Counted from the first letter of the stretch, positions 10,801-22,264 are shown. The stretch: 26,481 nt of DNA from Tieghemiomyces parasiticus (GCA_027575765.1 JANBPT010000675.1:1-26481), one strand, 5' to 3'. The notes: generated from the sequence alone by a model not told the origin. Numbers and translations: made by a program.

Positions 10801-12766
10801 CACCCAGGAGCAGAAGCGCGTCCTCACCAAGCGGCGCCGGAAGCTAAAGTACATGCTTGGGGAGCCTCTGGCCGAGGCTACCGTCGAACATAATGTGACG
10901 GCGCCCTACATGCGCACCGCCCTGGGTCGTCAGCGGTCTTACACCACCAGCGATCTGGAAACGGCCAGTCTCACCAGTCCCCGTACGCCCTTCTCACCCA
11001 TAACCGAAGACAACTTGGTGGCCGCTGACCTGCTCACCAGCAGTCGTGGTGAACCCGAGATCCCTATTCCGCACTTGCCCGCAGTCAACGCCGCCGGGTT
11101 CACCCCCTTATCACCAAAACCCGTCCCGAACTTGTCGGTGGTGGCCCCTGCAGGTCTCGGGCAGGAACCCCTCCCATTCGCCTCGTTGGCGGAACGCCGC
11201 GGTCTGGGCCAGTTCGCCGTCAACACCCGACAGCGGACCATGTCCCAGCCCGGCTCTCGCGGGTCGGCCACCTGTCACCGTGTCAATGGAACCACTGCGC
11301 CGACCGACCTTGCCCGTCTCGGCGCCGAGACAACCGCGGTTCACAACACGTTGCATCCGTCACCCAGCCTCCCGGATCTCCGCCAACCCGGTAGATCGGG
11401 TGCGGCTGACAAGGGGCCGGAGATCCCGCAGCGCAAGGGTTCCCTGCCCTCCCTGTCCCCACTCCATATCAATGCCGACGCTGCCAGTCTGGCTGAGACC
11501 GGTCTCTCCCCCTTGGGACCGGACGTACCCGACGAGCGTCACATTCGACGTCGTCAGTTCGACAAGCTACGTGATATGCTAGGCGCTAACCTACCGTTCG
11601 ATACTATTAGCACTGTGGCTCCCCCCGTGGCCAAGACCGCTACCGCTCCGGAGGGAAACATCTTCCAGAACGAACCCGTACGGCGCGGAGGCTATCAACG
11701 CCACATCTCGCTTCGACCCGGAGCTGGTCCACACAGTAGCGGTTCGCCCGGCCCTGCCCTCGGCTCGCACCGCGCGGGCCGCAGCCTACCCGGGTTTGCG
11801 CAGAACATTCATGAGGACCCCAACCCGGTACTTCCGAGCCAGCCCTCCAGCCTCACCCCTGAGGAAAAATCGCGGCGGATCAAACGGGCCAACAAGCTGG
11901 AGCGCATGTTTGGCGAGTACCTCCCGTCCAAGGCCCGGCTGCAGCTGATGACTCAGCCGGCCCCGGTTGCCCCGCAGGCCCCTGGCCTGCCTCGGTCTCG
12001 CTCCAGCCACAGGTACAGCCAAAGCGTCGACTACCTTGCGTCGGCGGGGTCCTCGTTACGCTCTGATGCGTCCTACTACGATGACCCTGGCTCCAGCGCC
12101 TCCAGCGGACACCCGCTACTGAGTTCCCCGAGCTCATACCAAGCTGGTCACCCGCAACCAGGCGAATGGCCTGCAGGCGGTTCATTGGGCCGGGCGGCTG
12201 GGAAGGACGCTGCTCATATCTCGCGGACCTCCCTGACATCGTTCCTTAATGACGAAGAGGCCGTGAACGATTTTGTTGACTACGTGGCCGAGGTGACGCT
12301 CTCCCGCCAAGTCAGTGTACAGGGCGGCAGTAATGGGCACCTGTCGCACTCCGCCATGAGTCGGCAGCGCTCAGTCCCCACCACCTACAGCGAGGTGTCC
12401 CTGGACTTGGATAGCAAGCAGTACCGTCAGCGCCGCATGCTCAAGTTACATCGGTTCTTTGGGGACGCCCCTTCACTGCAATCTCTTCAGGCCCAGAATA
12501 TTCTATTTGCCCGGCTGGAGCCCATAATTGAACACCGGTTGCAGGCGGCCGATTGGCCTGGGTCGCAAGGCCATTATCCCCATGCGTACAACGGCATCCC
12601 ACACCCTCCGACCTCACCAATGTCGGTCACCATGGTAGGCATCGAGGGTCCCTCGCTTGTGCGCGCGGGGGGTCTGGCGCCTTTTGATGCGGCTTCTCTC
12701 AAGCACGAACTCAAGCAGGACCTTCTGTTGCTGAAACGGCAGATCAGCGGTTCCCGCCTCACGTAG
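7843..12766 (+). CDS. Multidomain RGS-domain protein with ubiquitin-like N-terminal segment and seven KLxxhFG motifs
   Basis: Two exons, 7843-8686 and 9123-12766, join in phase (G|GT makes Gly282) to give about 1495 residues. Residues 1-150 are Ser/Pro-rich and look disordered. Residues about 189-282 resemble a ubiquitin-like/Ras-binding fold (FPVTVRRLDSIEDLARQIEA, ending ITVVNLHDGEE). Residues about 444-564 are an RGS domain: MVPYFLHYCLQAGDFALESA with FWLDVERF, then FDEAQEWVFQTM. RGS domains accelerate GTP hydrolysis by G-alpha subunits, so a role in heterotrimeric G-protein signalling is inferred. After it, seven copies of a short motif, basic cluster-KLxxh(F/L)G-xxxP, occur at about 663, 700, 780, 851, 1090, 1200 and 1382 (LLKFFGDKP, IERLYGPSS, KLEEFFGNRIP, KLKYMLGEP, KLRDMLGANLP, KLERMFGEYLP, KLHRFFGDAP). 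They are separated by Ser/Pro/Gly-rich linkers. The C-terminus (about 1473-1490) is a Leu/Lys helix. I do not recognise a gene name. Confidence 0.88.
8687..9122 (+). other. Intron of the RGS gene (436 nt) containing a perfect hairpin
   Basis: The 5' site is GTGAGT at 8687 and the 3' end is a CTCTCTGAGTAG pyrimidine tract ending at 9122. CTAAC at about 9042 is a branch-point candidate. Without splicing the frame ends at TGA two codons into the intron. With splicing it stays open for another 1213 codons, and the ubiquitin-like segment continues smoothly across the junction. Inside, TTTTGGGT (8855-8862) pairs perfectly with ACCCAAAA (8872-8879) over a 9-nt loop. This stem is bracketed by direct repeats ATTTGCCC at 8840-8847 and 8888-8895. 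Confidence 0.8.
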
Positions 12767-15700
12767 CCCAGCCGCCTGATTCACTACCCCCTTCCAGTCG
12801 TTTTTTTTTCGTCTTCCTGGCAACCATGACTGGGGTACGAAACCAACCACCATTGTATTTCTTTACCTGTTTTTGTTAGCATGTACGACTGACATACCGC
12901 CTGCCGGCATCGAAGGGCCAGGTTTAATTGCGTAATGGGTTTCAAATGCGTTTCATTTGCCTCGCCTTATTCGCTTACATGCCCATGTGCGGCAGTGGAC
13001 CAATCGTCCCTCATCCGTATGATCATTATTATTTTCTATACAGCGTTCATGCTAGCTGAGGGGGGTCCCCCATTTTCAGTCACGTTTAGACAATATGTCC
13101 ATAGTCTTCACGAGCTCCGTTGGCGTCCACCCCATCCCCACCCCCCCCCCTCCGAACGGGATTCTACGGAACTTGTTGCCTACTTGTCACCTGCAGTATA
13201 CTATTTAAATCGAGATTTATTATCTCTAGTGCTAGGTATACCGGTTAATTCTGCGCCACCGACCAGAGGCGATTAAGAACTGGTACTTCTAAGCTCATGG
13301 GGTGGCGCGTTAGTGAACGGCAATTGAGGATCTACATTGGATGCTGCTACAATCGCGGGAACCTTGGCAATACCAGTTGTCATCCTAGACGTGCCTAACA
13401 GCATGGGGTCCGAAAATACACTGTTTCATATCGCCCCGGCCAACGTATACTGTGCGGCGTCTCATGCTGCTACCCAATCAAGCCGTCAGGGTGAATTGAC
13501 TTGGGTATAGCGGTCTAACCGACAAACTAGCCGATACCGGCAACGCTGTAGACTAGCCCGAAGGCACTATGTTATGGAGCCGAGTACATAATACCGTGTC
13601 GACCTTCGTTTACCGTAACCATTAGGGAAACGGGCTAGGCTGTAGTTCACCAATAATGCGAGATTGCGCACATGGGCTGCAGAACATGGATCGTGTCTTT
13701 GGGATTCATGGGACTGGTAGGTTAGTTGGTCAGTCCCAAATGCTACTGACCGGTAACCGGTAATATATATATATATATTATTGTTTTCATTTCCGGTGGC
13801 CCTATCGGCATGAGGTCGCGGTAAGACGAGGAGTGTAAAAACATACATTACTAATGCCCGATACGAAGACAATGAGAGAAGCCCGTTGACGCAAGTAACC
13901 CGGCGGATGATCAAATATTGTATCCGATCCGGTTGGCTGAGCATAGTCAGAGGGTCACTAGCAGGTGATCCTGGGGGGGGGGCTGATTTTGACTTGTCAA
14001 CCTAAACAAAAAAAAGTGGGCTGAGAAAATCAGAAGCCAGCAACTACCAACCCGTTATGAGGCGGTTCTAGTCGATGAGGAATTTAGTTTTTAAGGATCG
14101 TCGGAAATAATTGGTAAATATTGTCTAGAGTATACGTGCGGAGTTGCGCAACCTGTAGCCCACATGTTTCGAGTAAAGAGGAGGAAGGATGCGAACTTGA
14201 CGGCGTTGAAGGTAAGCCAGGAATACCATGGTGTTTGTATCAATATAGGCTTCTGTAAATCAAAATACTGCGGAGGACACCAGGAACCAAGGGTTACACG
14301 GCATCCCTATGGAATGCTATTGAATTGGATTGGTCAGTTTACGATACGTACCAGGTTTATACGCCCGAGACGGGCTTCCGCTAAGGAACCTCGGGTATGC
14401 TAGTGACATAGTATCACTTCATCGTCTTTACCCAGTGGTAAGAAGGGGAATATGGGCAACGGATGCTTGCGATTCGCAACCGTATTGAGCCTGACCAGGT
14501 ACGTATAGGAAGGGGGAGGATCGGGAGCGACTGAACAGGAAAGTTGCGAGGTACCATCGGCGATGCCATGGGGTGGTCAAAGTACATGTAGACCATGGGG
14601 ACAGGGGTAACTGAGCAATCTGCATTAGCAGTAAGCTCGGCCGTGTCCCAGCTTCCAATGGTCAGACTACGTTTTAACCTATTTTCATTTCCAATGGCCC
14701 AAAGAAGACCCCCTTCCCTACTAGAAGCATCATGCTTACAACGCTTGACTTGTAGCTGATAGCGTGGATAATGTATAGCCAGCGATTGACTAATAGCCCG
14801 GTTTCATCATGGTAACCAGGCAGATCGGCTTCAATGACTACGGGGATTATGTACGGTAGACGAAAAGTCGCTCGGAAGACCGCATTGCAGCGGCCATCAT
14901 TGACCTTGTCTCCAACCTGGTTGTATTTTAGCATACGAGGCCCCACCCAATAATGTAGAGGGCGAGTTACATCCCCTGGGTTAATTATTAATTATAGTCG
15001 GTGCATCAGGTCGGTAGGAATTACGGGCGTGATACAGGACCGACAAACCTAGGTGAAGAGGGCATGACGTGCGTTTCGGATTGCGCGGGAAACTTCTGTA
15101 CAGGAAAACGGGATTTAATCCCACCTTGGTGTTCTAATCACGCTTGAGTAAGGGCAGGGATTAATCGGGCTCCCCTTAATTCTAGTTTAATAAAAATCGA
15201 TGACAGGGGGACGTCGATGGTCTGAAACACAAGGCTTGTCATGAGACAAAGCGCGGGGTTAACTATTGTGTGGCCAGCAGACCTCCGGGGTCCACTGGGA
15301 CTCATTCGGGTTCAGCGGCTTGGCGCGAAAGGTTAAGCTGCGTACTAGGTCTTGCATATGTAGCCGGCTATATTGTAATATAAAGCAAGGCTTCTCCTGA
15401 GGACCACGTGGTAAGGCGGGTGCGGGAGGGGCGTGCGAATACACGTGTGTCAGTTTTTGAGGACAGCAGTACTGAAGTGGAGAAAGGTAGGAAGGGGAGG
15501 GGAAGAGGGAGAGAGATAGGAGTCATCCCAAATGCTCTTTCACGGACCGCCGGTGCGGTCGATAGAAATGGGGTCTGCACAAGACAGATTCCTAAGAAAC
15601 TCGATTTAGCTAAGCACATTACATACTGGTTTAGGTGATCTATTTAGGAGACCTGGACGGGCTTTACCTGCGGGTAGGTGATAATCACGGCGGCGCCACC

Positions 15701-18610
15701 CGACCGGTCGGTTCGAAGGTAGGTTTCCTCGTGACGATGTCGGCAAAGTCGTCTAATGCTAAAAGGCATCCAGTCTGGATGATGCAAGCGGGGTAGTTTC
15801 ATTAACGTAGTCCCGGGCCCTATGGCCGAGCTTGGTTTCATCTGCACAGAAATAAATCCGAAACTGTTTGCCGCTAAATATTTATCCGCCTTGGAGTATT
15901 ACTTCAGTAACAACCGATGGTGAGTTTCAAATAGATATTGCGGGCGTAGAAGTGTACGGACGGATGCTGCTTTGGGGTTGTGCCAATTTTTCATCGGCTG
16001 CGCAATCGTGAATCCATGGCCCTAGACTTGACCAACCCATGGCCACGCAAATGATCCTAACAGATCCTAGACTGGCTATGAAAAGAAGCGTTGCGGACAA
16101 TAGCCGCCAGGCCAAATCAGTTACGTCAATGAGTAGCACCGGCAGCAGACCATGCTTATGTTTATGCTATATACGAAACCCTATCGTTATGCTGTCATTA
16201 TTATTTGGAAAATCGACTTTGTCCTTACTAAAGAGGATGTGCAGACGAAATTTATTTTGCCATGGGAGAGATGACTGATGTACGAAAGATTCCGGCTCGA
16301 CGCATAGAAGCTGATGGAAATACCGCACAGATTACCGATTATAATTGTCTACCAAAAGCGGCGCAAAAAAATTCACTATCCAATTAGGCGGCGTAGGGAT
16401 TAATAACTGCCACGGTATGAAGGGTTCCGTTTTCGTTTACACTGCCGGTAATATAGCCATGCCATTATTTTCATTAGAAGATGGCAGGTGGTCTTCGAAT
16501 ACAGTGATGCGTCTCTATCACCTCCCCTCGCCACTTATAGGAATATATCAGTAGCCGCGGGTCAAGCTTTTTATCACATTCACTAGCCTACCTGCAGGCC
16601 ACATTCAATGTGATCATGACAGATATCCTTGCCGGCGTACCATATGGATATGGTTGCATACTGCATTAGATGGCCAATAAAGGTGATGGGAAAATATACC
16701 GTATTAGGGCCTAATGGCCTTATCTTCCCTCGTGTCATCCATGGCCCTGGCCATTTTTACCCCGATGTTACCGATTGGTGCTCAGGCAATTAACACTCTG
16801 GACCTTGGTGTTGCCCAATAGGTTCTCGCCAGACTTATGGTGCTTGCAATTATTATGGGATGGGTGAAACAATGACGAGATGCCAATGTCCTTATCCTAG
16901 AAGTCGTTTTAACTACTCATAGATCTCTGCGACTAGAATTACCACCTTGCTTCTACCAGACTTGGCTCGGGCCCTTTTAATAATATGTGTTTCCCAATGC
17001 GGCTTCGTATAGCCCAACAGTTGAATCTTGCTGTACAAAAAACGCCAGTCGTGGCAAATTATTCTTCGCTAACTAACAGGCAGTGGGGATCCTTTGCGGC
17101 TACGTGTGCCATGGTGATTCCATTGAATTTAATCAGGCCGGGGTGACCATTTTCTACCGTTATAGTCTAGTAGGGCCAGCTGGAGTGCGGGTACATTGGC
17201 GGAGAAATAATTGCCACCATGTAATTATTGTCAAGTTACAGCAATGCTAAATGTAGATTTACAATAAGCTAAACACAGGTGGCACAGGGCCACCAAGCGG
17301 GGCTTGTGTCAGATACAAAAGATCCGAATGGTGCATAGCGTTCAGTACCATTGAATAGCATCACTCGATATTATCTAAGAAAGGAGGGCACGGAATGATG
17401 TCTTGATTTTAAGTTGACGGGGTCAAGAATATTAGAAATTGTTTTAGTGGCATGTTAATTACCATTCTTATTAGGTAACAGCCATTCTAAAACAATTGCA
17501 ATTTTGATTGAAGTGGTACTGATTAACGGGCCTTCATGATTGTAACGATGCTTAGTGTTGACATACATTTCATTTATCTCACAGGGCCAGCTGCTCCCTA
17601 TCTATTAACTCGGCTGCCAGCATGAATCATAAAGAATCAGACTCAGTATGCATAGCGTAGGCGCCTGACATTCTATCCGACTAGCTGTCAGCGGCGCCTC
17701 CGTAAGTTATAATGATGAAAGGCACCAGCAGTCCGCCGTTATTATTCATATGTGCCATCCGACAACTGTCCTCTTCTAGCAGTTACTCCATCGCCCTGAC
17801 ATATCATAACATAAAATCACCTTGCGCAGTGCCAGCCATTCACACCGTAAGGGGCCCGATACCACCAGGTACGACCAACGTCGGCTACTGCGCTGTGTAC
17901 GCCCATCCCAGATTGGCTGCTCCCATCCTAACGACTGTTAGCCCTCCCTTGGATTCTAACAATTATTCGTGGGGGAGGGGAAAGTAACTGTTAATAGTAG
18001 GAAGGTAGTTAAGGTGGAAAGGGGAGTTGCAAGGTGGCCCACATCTGGAAAACAGGTAGATCAGAGGCGGTGGCAAGTGCTCTAGGCCTCCCAGTGTTGC
18101 TAAAGTGACGGGTGGTCATAAATGGGTGGTCGGCTGAGATGGTACTGCCACATATCCACTGCCAAGTGTGGGCGCTACCCTTTCACGCATCACTTTGTAC
18201 GACTCGTTTGGCAAACGGCGTTATTCGCGGCTCGCTCCTACCCTTCTATTTTCGCCCGCACAGCACCCCAGACCTAGACCTAGACGAAGTCGCGACATCG
18301 TATTCACACCCCCTGATTGCCTCCATACCTTCAACTTTCCCACCAGCCGTTATTTCGCGGGGCCCACGGTTCAGCGCCTGGCTCCATCACGACGGAAGTC
18401 CAACTGACGGCCAGAGAATGGGCGATGCGAGGAGGAGAAGGACGTGGTGGTGGTGGTGAGTCAACAGCGCCCTAAAGCGTGCCGGACGATGGGCCTATTC
18501 ACGGTCACCCCCCTCTCCTACTAGTTGAGTGCTCCAGGACGGGCCGGTGGCTCGGGGCTGGCCGCATTAGGAAAGTGTGGGGGTGGACGATCTGGACCCA
18601 TTTCGGCAGG
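12767..18610. other. Long gene-poor gap
   Basis: Nearly 6 kb hold no reading frame I can tie to a family on either strand. The open frames are short and of noncoding-like composition. A 91-codon ATG frame at 17712-17987 and a 125-codon frame on the minus strand at 13567-13944 are the largest, and neither shows a motif. C10 at 13141-13150 and G10 at 13973-13982 are homopolymer runs. Eroded transposon DNA is possible but I could not identify any. Confidence 0.55.
13763..13778. repeat. (AT)8 microsatellite
   Basis: Eight uninterrupted AT dinucleotides, directly preceded by a tandem CCGGTAA CCGGTAA heptamer pair at about 13750-13763. It is an ordinary simple repeat in a gene-free region. Confidence 0.9.
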
Positions 18611-18618
18611 TATAAAAG
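18611..18618 (+). promoter_or_regulatory. TATA box of an uncharacterised transcript
   Basis: TATAAAAG is a near-ideal TATA box. About 40 bp downstream the plus strand turns strongly C/T-rich, the same switch seen after the TATA box of the RGS gene. Together these suggest rightward transcription starting near 18640. Confidence 0.5.
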
Positions 18619-18639
18619 GGACTGCGCTACGGGCCCCTT

Positions 18640-20310
18640 CATCAGCTGCACAATCCCCTGGTTGTTCGTCGTTCTCCTTACCCCTTGCTTCTTATCGCTT
18701 TCCTCACCCTTCCAGGCATTCTTCCCTCGGACACTCTGTCAAACAGCTGTATAGTTCCTTGTCTCCGCCAACCCCTCTTCCTCATGAGGTTGTTGTGTGA
18801 ACGCCAGCACCCGCTCCCTCCACCAGCCTACTTTTTGACACCTTTCGTTGGAACCGCTTTCCAATCTGCTCCTTCTCAGCCAATATTGGATTTGTTACGA
18901 AAGGTAAGCGTGACTGGCAGGGCGGATCGTCCCTATTCCCTGGCAGCGTGAAGCTACCGTGGCTGCGAAACGCTTCCCATTTATACTATTGTTTCTAATT
19001 TCGGATTCACAATTACTGTTGATGTAGGGCGAATTGTTTCAGCCGTGTCGCTCTAACTTTAATTCGCGGGTGTACAACCCAGACTGCGTAGGTCGCCACA
19101 CCCTAATATCCCGATTTAGTTGTACTTGGTCGACCGTTGTAGTCCCCAGAGAAGCATCTATACCCTCTCTCTCTCTCCTGGCATTAGCTTGCCGATCGGC
19201 CTGCAACTCTGACCCGCCATTATCCGCGCTCCCTGGAAAGCAACCACACCGAGTGCCTTATCTCCGTTGGCCATCGGACGGCCCTCCACTGACCGCACGC
19301 GTGACTTCCACCGAGCTGCACCTGTCGTTCGTTCAGACCACCTAACCCCATTCATTACTCCCCTGACTCTTAAAAAACGACCACCAGCCCTGGCCCGCGA
19401 CGACATGCGTTAATCATTCCTGACCTCCTGAATCCCCTCCCGCACCCCAGCTGCCCCTCGTCTTCTCAATAGCCCTGCATCGCCACTGCCCCCCCCACAG
19501 TCTACCATACCTAACTCATGCGCCACCCTCCTGTCGCAGTCCTTCATTGCTCCCTCGTCTCAACGTCCTACTCTGCCCTCCGGCCCGAGACCTGTAGGCC
19601 ACTGCTTCCTTACCCACGTGCCCTCCAGGGTAAGTGAACTTGATCAGTGTCTACACCTTTCTATCGCACCGTCATTACAACTCGGCTGTAACCGCCGTGT
19701 GCCCGGTAATCTCTCCCCCGCGTCCGCTCTACCCGACAATCACCGTTGTCGTGGCACTTGCCGTTGTTACCTTTGCTCACGCTTAACTAGCCCAACGTTG
19801 ACCACACCCATGTGCATCGCTGCCGCTCTATACCAGGATTGGACCGTCCAGCTACCATCATTAGTGTGAAAGGTTAATTTCCAATCGTTTCTATACTATT
19901 TTTTTTACAGGTTCTCTCTCCAGCTCACCCCGCCTACTTTGCCAACTGTGCAATTTTGTCCGGCCGTTTTTACAATTCCTCAATTTCACGGCCCGCTGCC
20001 TGCGTGCCACTGACTGGCAACTATTAACTGTGGCGGACACCAACTGGCCATCTAGCTCCAGCCTCTTTCTCCCCCGCCTCCCGCTCTGTCTGACTTCGCC
20101 CTGGACTCCCTGCATTGCCGGATCCAATTCCTACCTACTAGCTCCGTCCCCTCAGTCATTTGGTCCGTAGTACTCTTGATTGGCCCGCCGCATCCTTTGG
20201 GGTCAGCCGGGGTAGTTTATTATACGCTGCCCAATTACCCCACACCGATCGTCTCCCCGTCCATCCCTCTCTCTTCTCCTCTCCCCGCCTCTCGAGCTCC
20301 GTCTCCGTAC
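18640..20310 (+). ncRNA. Candidate spliced transcript or upstream leader, pyrimidine-rich
   Basis: This interval has C/T-rich blocks like the leaders of neighbouring genes. It carries convincing splice signals: GTAAGC at 18904 with possible 3' ends at 19042 (GTTTCAG) or 19119 (CTAAT then TTTAG), and GTAAGT at 19630 paired with a T8ACAG acceptor ending at 19910. No long conserved protein is encoded. It may be a noncoding RNA, a multi-exon 5' leader of the downstream aminopeptidase gene from a distal promoter, or a gene for a small protein. Direction and splicing are inferred from sequence alone. Confidence 0.35.
19518..20170 (+). other. Possible spliced small ORF (123 aa)
   Basis: ATG at 19518 opens a frame that runs 112 nt to the strong 5' splice site at 19630. 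Joining to the acceptor after 19910 gives G|GT (Gly) and a frame open to TAG at 20168-20170, for 123 residues in total. The second exon encodes a Leu/Cys-rich stretch (LLCQLCNFVRPFLQFLNF) followed by Ser/Pro-rich sequence. I recognise no family. C/T-rich DNA has few stop codons, so an open frame here is weak evidence of coding. Confidence 0.2.
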
Positions 20311-20314
20311 TCTT

Positions 20315-20319
20315 TATAA
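20315..20319 (+). promoter_or_regulatory. Proximal TATA-like element of the aminopeptidase gene
   Basis: TATAA within CTTTATAAC is embedded in a C/T-rich tract about 200 bp before the first in-frame ATG (20516). No ATG occurs between about 20340 and 20516, consistent with a simple leader starting here. A distal promoter at 18611 is the alternative. Confidence 0.4.
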
Positions 20320-20515
20320 CCCCACTTGCTCGCTCGTCTGCTTTCTCTACGCCGCTTGTTCTCTCCAGCTGACCTGGTCTCTTCTCCCCTTGACTGCCCC
20401 TGCTTCCTACTCTAACCACCCTTCGCCGCGCCGGTCCGTTCACCTTTTCCCGTGTACCCTACTCGCTGCTTCCGCTGACTTTGCTCTGCTTCCCTTCTCC
20501 CGTCCCCGACTGCTC

Positions 20516-22264
20516 ATGTCCAGCTCATCGGTGTGCGTCCCGCCGTCGTCGTCGTCGTCCACCTCTGCCACTTCCGTTTACGCCTCGTCACCCTCCGACG
20601 CGTCCCCCTGCGGTTCACCGTTCGCCCTTTTACCCATTCACTCCGTGTCCACCATGCCGCCGCCGGCTGCGAAATCCCCCGCCGCCATTCTGGGCCCGGC
20701 CAGTGCGCGCCAGCTTAAAGCCTACGCCAACCAGTTCCTCGACTTTGTGAACGCCTCGCCGAGCCCGTTCCACGCCGTGGAAACCTCCCGTCAGCGCCTA
20801 CTCGCCAGCGGCTTCCAGGAGCTCAAGGAGCGCAACACGTGGCGCCTAGTGCCCAACGGCAAGTACTTCTTCACACGTAATGCCTCTAGTATCGTCGCCT
20901 TTGCCGTCGGCGGTCGTTTTCGCCCTGGTACCGGCGGCGTCTCGGTGATAGCCGCTCACACTGACAGCCCCTGTCTCAAGCTGAAGCCCGTGTCTAAGCT
21001 GGACCGCGTGGGATACCTGCAGGTCGGAGTACAGTGCTACGGCGGCGGGCTGTGGCACACCTGGTTCGACCGCGACCTCAGCCTGGCTGGTCGTGTCATG
21101 GTCGCTGAACGCGATGGCGAGTCGTACAGTCACCACCTGGTCCGCGTAAACAGACCCATACTACGTATCCCTAACCTAGCTATTCACTTGGACCGCTCCG
21201 TCAACGACGGTTTCAAATTTAACAAGGAGACTCATCTGACCCCGGTGCTAGCCACTATCGCCAAGCGGCTCAACGCCCCGGCCCTGGTGAGCCGCGCCTC
21301 GGCGGACACCAGTGAGAGCGACTCGGACAACTCGGAAGCCAACCGGCCCATCTCGGCCCCCGTTCCCAAGGAAATTGCTAATGACGGCCACGTCGCCCGG
21401 AACCACCATCCGGAGATTCTGCAGCTGCTGGCTGACGAGCTGCAAGTCGAGGTGAACCAGATCCGCGACTTTGAGCTTTGCCTCTACGACACTCAGCCTA
21501 GCACGCTGGGCGGCGTTTACGACGAGTTTATCTTCTCGCCGCGGCTGGACAACCTCATGATGTCCTACACCGCCCTCGAATCCCTGCTGGAGTCCACCTC
21601 GGAATCCACCGATGGCGAAGCCGTGACTTCGACCTCCCTGCGCAATGACTCCCAGATCCGATTGGTGGCCCTCTTCGATAACGAGGAGATCGGTTCCCAG
21701 TCGGCCTACGGTGCGGACTCGGCCCTGCTCGAGTCTACTCTGCGCCGTTTGCAGTCATACCATAGCTTCGCCGGTAGCGACCTGCGTCCGCTGGCAGCCG
21801 ACGACCCGGACTATCTACCCGACGCCCTCGCCTTTGAGCAGTCGATCCACCGTAGCTTCCTCATCAGCGCCGACATGGCCCACGCGGTGCACCCCAACTA
21901 CGTAGACCGGCACGAGGCACGGCACCGCCCAGTAATGCACAACGGTATTGTTATCAAAGTGAACGCCAATCAGCGTTACGCCACCACTGCCCCGACCTCT
22001 TTGGTGTTGAAAGCCCTGGCCGACAAGTACCGCGTCCGGCTGCAGGAGTTTGTGGTTCGCAATGACTCGTCCTGCGGCTCTACCATCGGTCCCATTCTTA
22101 GTGCCAAGCTCGGCCTGCGCACCGTTGACGTGGGATGCCCCCAGCTGGCCATGCACAGCATCCGTGAGATGGCCGGCGCCGACGACGTGGGCCACGCAAT
22201 CCAGCTCTTCCGCGCCTTCTTTAACGAGTTTGGCACCCTGGATGTTAACATTCAGGTCGACTAG
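20516..22264 (+). CDS. Aspartyl aminopeptidase, M18 family (DNPEP/Ape4 type)
   Basis: This intronless frame encodes 582 residues from ATG 20516. It matches metallopeptidase family M18, which removes N-terminal Asp/Glu from peptides using two metal ions, normally as a dodecamer in the cytosol. Family landmarks in order, numbered from 20516: FVNASPSPFHAV at 77-88; AAHTDSPCLKLKP at 146-158 with ligand His148 and Asp150; YGGGLWHTWFDRDLSLAGRV at 175-194; SPRLDNL with Asp345; DNEEIGS with Glu390/Glu391; SADMAHAVHPNY with Asp453; QLAMHSIREM with His547. All expected metal and catalytic residues are present and the C-terminus is complete. The core from ATG 20654 (536 aa) is closer to the usual ~475-490 aa. 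The extra length is a Ser/Asp-rich insert (about 256-290) plus the Ser-rich N-terminal 46 residues. ATG 20654 has the better context (CCACCATGC), so two isoforms are possible. A frame extends upstream to 20390 but lacks an ATG. Confidence 0.93.
   Translation: MSSSSVCVPPSSSSSTSATSVYASSPSDASPCGSPFALLPIHSVSTMPPPAAKSPAAILGPASARQLKAYANQFLDFVNASPSPFHAVETSRQRLLASGFQELKERNTWRLVPNGKYFFTRNASSIVAFAVGGRFRPGTGGVSVIAAHTDSPCLKLKPVSKLDRVGYLQVGVQCYGGGLWHTWFDRDLSLAGRVMVAERDGESYSHHLVRVNRPILRIPNLAIHLDRSVNDGFKFNKETHLTPVLATIAKRLNAPALVSRASADTSESDSDNSEANRPISAPVPKEIANDGHVARNHHPEILQLLADELQVEVNQIRDFELCLYDTQPSTLGGVYDEFIFSPRLDNLMMSYTALESLLESTSESTDGEAVTSTSLRNDSQIRLVALFDNEEIGSQSAYGADSALLESTLRRLQSYHSFAGSDLRPLAADDPDYLPDALAFEQSIHRSFLISADMAHAVHPNYVDRHEARHRPVMHNGIVIKVNANQRYATTAPTSLVLKALADKYRVRLQEFVVRNDSSCGSTIGPILSAKLGLRTVDVGCPQLAMHSIREMAGADDVGHAIQLFRAFFNEFGTLDVNIQVD

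Noticed and set aside
14674..14946. Minus-strand 90-codon frame with a YNQVGDKV string reminiscent of retroelement integrase tails.
   Set aside because: Only one short resemblance and no neighbouring RT, RNase H or integrase motifs in any frame.
17712..17987. 91-codon ATG frame in the gene-poor gap.
   Set aside because: No homology is recognised, no promoter or leader pattern precedes it, and the surroundings are decayed AT-rich DNA. Kept as noncoding.
20390..20515. Upstream in-frame extension of the aminopeptidase frame.
   Set aside because: Its first codon is TTG and it contains no ATG; it reads as C/T-rich leader. The first ATG is at 20516.
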